Assembly (NCBI GenBank): GCA_964407935.1 | Contig: CAYOXS010000198.1 | Coordinates: 1-10,833 of the forward strand | Source of the DNA: J095 sp964407935 | GTDB taxonomy: Bacteria; Chloroflexota; Anaerolineae; 4572-78; J111 | Length of the DNA stretch: 10,833 bases | Reading direction: 5' to 3' | Shown: positions 5,890 to 10,833 of the stretch, piece by piece | Numbering within the stretch: the first letter of the stretch is position 1 | How the letters are laid out: the number at the start of each line of letters is the position of its first letter | Notes under the pieces: generated by a model | The model's database searches: none | What the model was told of the DNA's origin: nothing | The model's input: only the letters and a program-made list of their open reading frames with translations | Made by a program: the position numbers and the translations under genes

Positions 5890-6414
5890 TTAGCCGGCCA
5901 CTTCTTTGAGCGCGGCCAGCGCAGCCTCGTAGTTGGGGTGCTGAGAAATTTCCGGCACGTATTCGGCGTAGCGAATAATGTCATCGCCATCCACCACAAA
6001 TACGGCGCGCTGTTCCACACGAAGTTCTTTAACGTAGGTGCCGTAGGCCCCCCCAAACGACATATCCCGATAGTCCGACAGCATTTGAATATTATCGATG
6101 CCGGCGGCTTCGCACCACTGTTGTTGGGCTACCGGCAGGTCAACGCTGATGGTGTACGCGGCCACCTTGTCGCCGTAAGCGCCCACTTCTTCATTAAAGC
6201 GGCGGGTTTGGGCATCGCAGATTCTGGTGTTGAGCGATGGCACCACGCTGATCAGCCGGGTTTTACCGGCGCTATCCGCCAACGAAACGGTATCGACAAA
6301 AAAAAGTTTGTTGGCCAGAGCGAAGACGGGCGCTTTGTCACCGGGTTTCAGCACAGGGCCAATTACGGTAAACGGCCTGCCTTTGTGAGTAACGCCTGCT
6401 GCACGTTCAATCAT
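5890..6414 (-). CDS. tpx: Thiol peroxidase Tpx (atypical 2-Cys peroxiredoxin)
   Basis: The protein has 174 residues, usual for Tpx. It reduces H2O2 and alkyl hydroperoxides with electrons from thioredoxin. The peroxidatic site is SVVPSLNTRICDAQTRRFNE (56-75) with Cys66, and the resolving Cys101 is in QWCEAAG, as expected for the intramolecular disulfide of this subfamily. RAVFVVD (about 133-140) and the end NYEAALAALKEV also match Tpx. The ATG has AAGGAGA upstream on the minus strand, at a rather long spacing of about 12 bases. The gene lies 92 bp after pgl and has its own near-consensus promoter. The YvbH-like gene follows after 39 bp with no terminator between, so the two probably form one transcript. 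Confidence 0.95.
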   Translation of the reverse strand: MIERAAGVTHKGRPFTVIGPVLKPGDKAPVFALANKLFFVDTVSLADSAGKTRLISVVPSLNTRICDAQTRRFNEEVGAYGDKVAAYTISVDLPVAQQQWCEAAGIDNIQMLSDYRDMSFGGAYGTYVKELRVEQRAVFVVDGDDIIRYAEYVPEISQHPNYEAALAALKEVAG

Positions 6415-6464
6415 GGCTAAACGGGTCTCCTTGAGTTTTTGATTGTAGTAGAGGAACTTTAGTA

Positions 6465-6492
6465 ATTATAAAAGCATTAAAGTCGGAGTCAA
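6465..6492 (-). promoter_or_regulatory. Strong sigma70-type promoter of tpx
   Basis: On the minus strand, TTGACT (6487-6492), a 16-bp spacer, and a perfect TATAAT (6465-6470) precede tpx. The predicted start near 6458 gives a leader of about 44 bases. A second -10-like TACAAT at 6442-6447 lies in the leader. The AT-rich region stands out from the GC-rich genes on its pgl side. Confidence 0.7.
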
Positions 6493-6506
6493 AAATTCAA
6501 TCCAAC

Positions 6507-7211
6507 TCAGCCGAGCCGCCGCGCCGCGGCTTCATCAACAAACCACGTGAGCTGGCCGCCGGCAGGCTGCACCAGCCCGGCCGGCAGCGCCGAACCGGGA
6601 GCCAGCGCCTGCGGCAAAACATTCGCTTTGCCCGCGCCGGCGGCCACAAAAGCCACGTGCCGGGCGGCGTTGAGCACCGGCAGAGTCAGGGTGATGCGTT
6701 CCGGCGGCGGCTTGGGCGAGTTAAAAACAGGGGCGACGGCGCGGGTTGTTTCTGACAGGAGGGGGTGGTTGGGAAAGAGCGAGGCGGTGTGGCCGTCTTC
6801 GCCCATGCCCAGCAGGATCAGATCAAATTGGGGGAGGGCATCGCCAAAAACCTGCCGCAGTTTGGTTTCGTAGTCGATGGCGGCGGCAGCGGGAGACAGG
6901 GTGGGGTTAATGGGGAAAATGTGCCCGGCGGGCAGGTTGGCCGGACCAAACAGCAGTTCGAGGGCCAGCCGGTAGTTGCTGTCCGGGTGGTCCAGCGGCA
7001 CGCAGCGTTCATCGGCAAAAAAGACGCGCCAGGCCGGCCAGTTAATTTTGGCCGCGAGCAGGCCGGGCGCAATTAATTGGGGCAGCGAGCCGCCGGACAG
7101 GGCCACGGTGAAAATGCCGCGGGCAGCGCTGGCCCCGGTGGAAAGACGGGCTGTGAGTTCGGCGGCAGCCCGGCCCAAATCATCGATATTGGCAAAAATT
7201 TGCACAGTCAT
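6507..7211 (-). CDS. pgl: 6-phosphogluconolactonase
   Basis: This enzyme hydrolyses 6-phosphoglucono-1,5-lactone to 6-phosphogluconate, the second step of the oxidative pentose phosphate pathway. The 234 residues match the DevB/SOL-type family, related to glucosamine-6-phosphate deaminases. Motifs are VALSGGSLPQL (36-46) for phosphate binding, FFADERCVPLDHPDSNY (64-80), and LLGMGEDGHTASLFP (133-147) with the conserved His141. The ATG lies only 3 bp after the zwf stop codon and has no strong ribosome binding site, so translation is probably coupled to zwf. The stop is followed by the tpx promoter region. Confidence 0.95.
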   Translation of the reverse strand: MTVQIFANIDDLGRAAAELTARLSTGASAARGIFTVALSGGSLPQLIAPGLLAAKINWPAWRVFFADERCVPLDHPDSNYRLALELLFGPANLPAGHIFPINPTLSPAAAAIDYETKLRQVFGDALPQFDLILLGMGEDGHTASLFPNHPLLSETTRAVAPVFNSPKPPPERITLTLPVLNAARHVAFVAAGAGKANVLPQALAPGSALPAGLVQPAGGQLTWFVDEAAARRLG

Positions 7212-7214
7212 CGG

Positions 7215-8732
7215 TTAGCAGTCGCTGCAAGCGTAGTGCCACTTGCGGCCATCGGCCTGCATAAACTCATCGGATTTGCCCGGCCCCCAGGTGCCGCTTT
7301 CGTAAAACGCCAGCACCGGGGAAAACTCGCTGTCCCAGCCCTGCAAAATGGGGTCAACCAGACCCCAGGCCAGCTCAATTTCGTCGCTGCGGGTAAAGAG
7401 CGTGGCGTCGCCGTGCAGGGCATCAAGGATGAGGCGCTCGTAGGCGTCGGGCAGGGTGTTTTTGCCAAAGTCCTGCTCGTAGGTAAAGTTCATATCCACC
7501 GAGCGGGTGCGCATGCCCGCGCCCGGCACTTTGGTTTCAAAACGCAGGTTCATGCCTTCGTTGGGTTGAATGCACAACCCCAGCACGTTGGGCGGTAACT
7601 GCTGGCCCGGTTTGAGCGGGAACATCAGGTGCGGCACGTGCCGAAACTGAATGTTGATCTCGGTCATTTTATCGCCCAGGGCTTTGCCGGAGCGCAGATA
7701 GAAGGGCACGTTGCGCCAGCGCCAGTTGTTGATAAACAGTTTTACGGCGGCAAAGGTGGGCGTGTTGGTGCCTTTGGCCACGCCCGGTTCGTCGCGGTAG
7801 GTGCGGTACTGGGCGCGAACCGTGTACTGGCCAACCTCGTCCGGTTTGATGCGCTGCATGGCCTTGAGCACCTTCACTTTTTCATCGCGCAGGGCGGTGG
7901 CGTCGTATTCGGCGGGGGGTTCCATTGATACCAGCGTGAGCAGTTGCAGCAGGTGATTCTGGAACATATCTCGCATAACGCCGGCGGTGTCGTAGTAGCC
8001 GGCGCGGCTGCCCAGCCCCACTTCCTCGGCCACGGTGATTTGCACGTGGTCAATGTAGTTGCGGCTCCACAGCGGCTCAAAAATGGCGTTGGCAAAGCGG
8101 AACACCAGCAGGTTTTGCACGGTTTCTTTGCCCAGGTAGTGATCGATGCGGTAAATCTGGTGTTCGTCAAAAACGTCGTGAACCTGCTGATTCAGCTCGG
8201 TGGCCGAGGGGAGATCGTGGCCAAACGGTTTTTCAATGATGATGCGCCGCCAGTGGCCATCGCTTTGCTGAGCCAGCCCGGCCTGGCCCAACTGTTTGAC
8301 AATAATCGGGTAAAGCTGCGGCGGGGTAGACAGGTAAAACAGTACGTTGCACGCGCCGCCCACATTCTTGTCGATTTTGGCCAGCAGTTTGCTCAAATCT
8401 TTATAGGTTTGGGGGTCGTCGTAATTGCCGCGGTGGTAGAGCACGTTTTTGCTGAACGCGTCCCAATGATCGCAGTCGGCGGGTCTGAGGCGGGCAAACT
8501 TTTCCACCCCGGCCCGAATCTGGTCGCGGAAGCTGTCGTCGGTCATTTCGCTGCGGGCCACGCCAACCACGCTGAACTGCTCGGCCAGCAGCCCTTCACA
8601 GGAGAGGCTAAAAAGCGAGGGCATTAATTTGCGCTGGGTCAGGTCGCCGGATGCGCCAAAAATCACCACGGTGCAGGGGTCGGCTACTTTGCGAATTTCG
8701 TCTTTTTGTGCTGCGGATATTTGGTTGTTCAT
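7215..8732 (-). CDS. zwf: Glucose-6-phosphate 1-dehydrogenase
   Basis: This enzyme oxidises glucose 6-phosphate to the lactone and reduces NADP+. The 505 residues are a normal length. The dinucleotide-binding start is VVIFGASGDLTQRKLMP (22-38); IIIEKPFGHDLPSA lies at 164-177; the substrate site RIDHYLGKETVQN is at 195-207 with Asp197-His198; and MRDMFQNH (253-260) carries the likely catalytic-base His260. A purine-rich GGGGGGA lies just upstream of the ATG on the minus strand. The gene follows gnd by 57 bp, with a GC hairpin in the gap, and precedes pgl by 3 bp. Unusually, the protein ends in CSDC, so a CxxC pair (Cys502, Cys505) occupies the last residues. No OpcA partner is seen in the window. 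Confidence 0.97.
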   Translation of the reverse strand: MNNQISAAQKDEIRKVADPCTVVIFGASGDLTQRKLMPSLFSLSCEGLLAEQFSVVGVARSEMTDDSFRDQIRAGVEKFARLRPADCDHWDAFSKNVLYHRGNYDDPQTYKDLSKLLAKIDKNVGGACNVLFYLSTPPQLYPIIVKQLGQAGLAQQSDGHWRRIIIEKPFGHDLPSATELNQQVHDVFDEHQIYRIDHYLGKETVQNLLVFRFANAIFEPLWSRNYIDHVQITVAEEVGLGSRAGYYDTAGVMRDMFQNHLLQLLTLVSMEPPAEYDATALRDEKVKVLKAMQRIKPDEVGQYTVRAQYRTYRDEPGVAKGTNTPTFAAVKLFINNWRWRNVPFYLRSGKALGDKMTEINIQFRHVPHLMFPLKPGQQLPPNVLGLCIQPNEGMNLRFETKVPGAGMRTRSVDMNFTYEQDFGKNTLPDAYERLILDALHGDATLFTRSDEIELAWGLVDPILQGWDSEFSPVLAFYESGTWGPGKSDEFMQADGRKWHYACSDC

Positions 8733-8756
8733 TGGATTTTCCCCCCAAGAAGTTGG

Positions 8757-8779
8757 CCGGGGCGGCGTCGCCGCCCCGG
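8757..8779. repeat. GC-rich intercistronic hairpin between gnd and zwf
   Basis: CCGGGGCGGC (8757-8766) pairs exactly with GCCGCCCCGG (8770-8779), 10 bp around loop GTC. On the plus strand it is followed by five Ts (8780-8784) and looks like an intrinsic terminator for antisense transcription. In the direction of the genes no T-run follows, so full termination is unlikely there; it may instead shield the gnd 3' end or tune the gnd:zwf mRNA ratio. Confidence 0.6.
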
Positions 8780-8789
8780 TTTTTATTGA

Positions 8790-10202
8790 TTAAAACCACT
8801 GAGCGTGGAAGACACCTTCTTTATCGATGCGTTCAAAGGTGTGCGCGCCAAAATAATCGCGCTGGGCCTGGATGAGGTTGGCCGGCAGCCGGGCGGCGCG
8901 GTAGGAGTCAAAATAAGCCAGCGAGGCGCTCATGGCCGGCACCGGTACGCCCATTTGCACGGCGGTGGTCACGGCAAAACGCCAGGCCGCCTGCCGGCTT
9001 TCGACGGCGGCTTTAAAGAAATCATCCACCAGCAGGTTGGGCAGGTTGGGGTTGCGGCGGTAGGCGTTGGTGATGTCGTCCAGCAGTTCGGCGCGGATAA
9101 TGCAGCCGCCGCGCCAGATGCGGGCCATTTCGCCCAAACCCAGATTGTAATTGTACTCGGCCGACGCTTTTTTCAAAAGGGCCATCCCCTGCGCGTAGCT
9201 GCAAATTTTGCTGGCGTAGAGGGCGTCGCGCACGGCGTCAATCAACTGCTGGCGGTCGCCGCTGTAAACCGGCTCCGGCCCGGACAGCACTTTGCCGGCG
9301 GCCACGCGCTCATCTTTAATGGCCGAAATGTAGCGGGCATCCACCGCCGCGGTAATCGTGGGGATGGCCGAACCGATGTCGAGCGCGTTCTGGCTGGTCC
9401 ATTTGCCGGTGCCTTTTTGGCCGGCCTTGTCCAAAATCAATTCCACCAGCGGCTGGCCGGTGTCGTCGTCCATTTTGGTGAAGATGTTGGCCGTAATTTC
9501 AATGAGAAAAGATGACAGCACGCCCGCGTTCCACTCGCTGAAAATCCGGTGAAATTCCTCGGCCGAAGGGGCCAGCGCCTGTTTGAGCAGGTTGTAACTT
9601 TCGGCGATGAGCTGCATGTCGCCGTACTCAATGCCGTTGTGTACCATTTTTACGTAGTGCCCGGCCCCGCCCGGCCCCACGTACGTGACGCACGGTTCGC
9701 CGTCGGCCTGCGCTTTGGCCGAGATGGCCTGCACCAGCGGTTCAATAAACTGATAGGCTTCGGTGGTGCCGCCGGGCATCATGCTCGGGCCAAAGCGGGC
9801 GCCCTCTTCGCCGCCGGAAACGCCCATGCCAATATACCGAAAACCCTCGGCTTCCAGTTCTTTGGCCCGGCGCTCGGTGTCGGGGAAAAACGAATTGCCG
9901 CCATCGATGATGATGTCGCCGGGATCGAGCAGCGGTTTGAGCTGGTCAATCACCAGATCAACCGGGCGGCCGGCCTGCACCATAATCTGGATACGGCGCG
10001 GTCGCTGCAAACTGGCCACAAACTCTTCCAGGGTGTAAAACGCTTCGATGCTTTTTTCTTTGGCTTCGCCCCGCATAAACTCTTCGGTTTTGGAGCCGGT
10101 GCGGTTGAAAACAGCCACCTTAAAGCCGTGATCGGCGGCATTGAGCACCAGATTTTGGCCCATCACGGCCAAACCAATCAGGCCAAATTGATTGTTGGAC
10201 AT
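8790..10202 (-). CDS. gnd: 6-phosphogluconate dehydrogenase, decarboxylating
   Basis: This enzyme oxidatively decarboxylates 6-phosphogluconate to ribulose 5-phosphate and reduces NADP+. With the ATG at 10200-10202 the protein has 470 residues, the standard length of the dimeric long form. The dinucleotide motif is GLAVMGQN (10-17), with NRT (33-35) typical of NADP+ use. IIIDGGNSFFPDTERR (97-112), GMGVSGGEEGARFGPSMMPG (125-144) and YVKMVHNGIEYGDMQ (183-197) follow, the last with catalytic Lys185 and Glu192. The C-terminal end FERIDKEGVFHAQWF is also typical. A longer in-frame start at 10268 would add 22 residues unlike the family and overlap the promoter; GAGGGAGA just before 10202 supports the shorter start. 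It is the first gene of gnd-zwf-pgl. Confidence 0.96.
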   Translation of the reverse strand: MSNNQFGLIGLAVMGQNLVLNAADHGFKVAVFNRTGSKTEEFMRGEAKEKSIEAFYTLEEFVASLQRPRRIQIMVQAGRPVDLVIDQLKPLLDPGDIIIDGGNSFFPDTERRAKELEAEGFRYIGMGVSGGEEGARFGPSMMPGGTTEAYQFIEPLVQAISAKAQADGEPCVTYVGPGGAGHYVKMVHNGIEYGDMQLIAESYNLLKQALAPSAEEFHRIFSEWNAGVLSSFLIEITANIFTKMDDDTGQPLVELILDKAGQKGTGKWTSQNALDIGSAIPTITAAVDARYISAIKDERVAAGKVLSGPEPVYSGDRQQLIDAVRDALYASKICSYAQGMALLKKASAEYNYNLGLGEMARIWRGGCIIRAELLDDITNAYRRNPNLPNLLVDDFFKAAVESRQAAWRFAVTTAVQMGVPVPAMSASLAYFDSYRAARLPANLIQAQRDYFGAHTFERIDKEGVFHAQWF

Positions 10203-10258
10203 TACTATCTCCCTCTCGATTAAATTTTGAATAGGCGCGATGCGCAGAGTGCCTAATG

Positions 10259-10286
10259 ATTGTAGCACAATTTGCGAGGATGCAAG
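10259..10286 (-). promoter_or_regulatory. Promoter of the gnd-zwf-pgl operon (extended -10)
   Basis: On the minus strand, TACAAT (10259-10264) is preceded by TGC, giving the extended -10 TGCTACAAT. A poor -35 (CTTGCA, 10281-10286) lies 16 bp upstream. The predicted start is near 10252, leaving a leader of about 50 bases that ends in the GAGGGAGA ribosome binding site. The leader can form a small GCGC-GAT-GCGC stem (10235-10245). Confidence 0.6.
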
Positions 10287-10332
10287 AATTTTTTATTGGG
10301 AAGCTGTTCACGTGTGCAGGGGATTTTACTTC

Positions 10333-10361
10333 TTGACGCCGGCTCGGGTTTGAGGTAATAT
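10333..10361 (+). promoter_or_regulatory. Promoter of the ArsR/SmtB-family gene
   Basis: TTGACG (10333-10338), a 17-bp spacer and TAATAT (10356-10361) precede the regulator gene. The -10 is inside the left arm of the operator, so a bound repressor would block RNA polymerase. The leader to the ATG would be about 28 bases and has only a weak ribosome binding site (CCGGA). Confidence 0.7.
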
Positions 10362-10383
10362 ATGAGCAACTGCTCATATATTA
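10356..10383. promoter_or_regulatory. Perfect 13-2-13 operator dyad of ArsR/SmtB type
   Basis: TAATATATGAGCA (10356-10368) and its exact reverse complement (10371-10383) flank AC. ArsR/SmtB repressors characteristically bind 12-2-12 imperfect repeats with half-sites like ATATGA(A/G)CA, and this matches both spacing and sequence. It overlaps the -10 of the regulator's own promoter, which predicts autorepression relieved by metal. It lies about 70 bp upstream of the divergent gnd -35, so an effect on gnd is possible but not evident. Confidence 0.88.
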
Positions 10384-10395
10384 GCGTGCCGGATA

Positions 10396-10755
10396 ATGAC
10401 CCACAAAAACGACCGCTGCGCCGAAACCGTTATCGATGAAAACCGGGTGCGCCAAGCCGAACAGGCTCTACTCGATGGCCTGACGGCTACCTATCTGGCC
10501 GATACCTTCAAAGCGCTGGCCGACCCCACCCGGGTGCGGATTATCTCGGTGCTGGCCCACACCGACCTGTGCGTGTGTGATCTGGCGGCAACGCTGGGCA
10601 TGACCCAGAGCGCCGTATCGCACCAACTGCGGCTGTTGCGCCAGATGCGGCTGGTAAAGGCGCGCAAAACCGGCCGCATGGTCTACTATGCGCTCGATGA
10701 TGACCACATTAAAGATTTGTTTCTGCGTGGACTGGAACACATTCAGCATGAATGA
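10396..10755 (+). CDS. ArsR/SmtB-family metal-responsive transcriptional repressor (CadC/CzrA-like)
   Basis: The protein has 119 residues, typical of the family, with a winged helix-turn-helix. FKALADPTRVRIISVL (38-53) is the usual family entry, TQSAVSHQLRLLRQMRLVKA (70-89) the recognition region, and RKTGRMVYYAL (90-100) the wing. Two metal sites can be read. Cys59 and Cys61 in LCVCDLA, with N-terminal Cys8, match the thiolate alpha3/alpha3N site of CadC and ArsR. Asp102, His104, His115 and His118 have the exact spacing of the alpha5 site of CzrA and NmtR (D-x-H-x10-H-x2-H). Zn, Cd or Pb are the likeliest signals; As(III) is less likely given the complete alpha5 set. A matching operator lies in its promoter. 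The following gene, a probable transporter or similar target, is outside the window. Confidence 0.92.
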   Translation: MTHKNDRCAETVIDENRVRQAEQALLDGLTATYLADTFKALADPTRVRIISVLAHTDLCVCDLAATLGMTQSAVSHQLRLLRQMRLVKARKTGRMVYYALDDDHIKDLFLRGLEHIQHE

Positions 10756-10777
10756 CGAATTGCGAATACTTTGACAA

Positions 10778-10786
10778 TGCTATACT
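10778..10786 (+). promoter_or_regulatory. Possible extended -10 downstream of the metal-sensor gene
   Basis: TGC-TATACT forms a good extended -10 on the plus strand, 23 bp after the regulator stop. TTGACA at 10771-10776 is too close to serve as its -35 and lacks a good -10 at 17 bp. The remaining bases to 10833 contain no visible gene. Confidence 0.2.
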
Positions 10787-10833
10787 GAAAACAGAATGAG
10801 AACGAAACTTTCCGGCATGTCATTCCCGCGTGC

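Noticed and set aside
7944..8627. Plus-strand 227-residue open frame opposite zwf
   Set aside because: It is a shadow of strongly conserved zwf, with no recognisable motif, and no promoter or ribosome binding site was seen.
9549..10223. Plus-strand 224-residue open frame opposite gnd
   Set aside because: It is antisense to the most conserved part of gnd and resembles no family; it would end inside the gnd leader.
10203..10268. N-terminal extension of gnd to a start at 10268
   Set aside because: The added 22 residues do not resemble the family, would cover the predicted promoter, and a good ribosome binding site precedes 10202.
10748..10774. ATG overlapping the end of the metal-sensor gene, as if a coupled downstream gene began
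   Set aside because: The frame stops after eight codons.

Overview
The window looks like a scaffold from a GC-rich bacterium, most likely a member of the Chloroflexota (Anaerolineae- or Caldilineae-like). This placement is an inference. It rests on a surface protein with SH3b domains joined by Thr/Pro-rich linkers, a large membrane glycosyltransferase with a C-terminal beta-type domain, and C-run/G-run intergenic repeats. A run of 10 Ns (1928-1937) marks a scaffold gap, as in draft or metagenome assemblies.

Left part (1-4564), plus strand. First comes the 3' end of a GH99/WbsX-like glycoside hydrolase-type protein with three SH3b domains and a C-terminal membrane anchor. A 445-bp gene-free stretch follows, full of hairpin repeats and holding the scaffold gap. 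Then comes a GT-C/PMT-like membrane glycosyltransferase, whose real start is probably 2132 because the upstream in-frame ATG lies inside a repeat. A 306-bp gene-free stretch (4259-4564) carries two hairpin elements, a G-quadruplex-capable element and a bidirectional terminator.

Middle and right part (4565-10202), minus strand. In order of transcription the genes are gnd, zwf and pgl (the complete oxidative pentose phosphate branch, probably one operon from a promoter at 10259-10286), then tpx with its own strong promoter (6465-6492), then a YvbH-like PH-domain gene that is clearly AT-richer than its neighbours, then osmC. Functionally this joins NADPH production (Gnd, Zwf) to peroxide removal (Tpx, OsmC). 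Peroxiredoxin-type enzymes ultimately draw on NADPH, so the layout fits a redox-defence neighbourhood, although separate promoters mean it is not a single operon.

Right end (10203-10833). A divergent intergenic region separates gnd from an ArsR/SmtB-family metal sensor on the plus strand. The sensor has Cys ligands of the CadC/ArsR type and a full Asp-His-His-His set of the CzrA type. Its promoter overlaps a perfect 13-2-13 inverted repeat, an almost textbook operator. The gene it may control downstream is not in the window.

Most genes are housekeeping families. I see no clear unknown defence or mobile system. The less ordinary material is in the intergenic repeats (including a paired hairpin element with compensatory changes), the dual-site metal sensor with its operator, the C-terminal CxxC of Zwf, and the compositionally odd YvbH-like gene.
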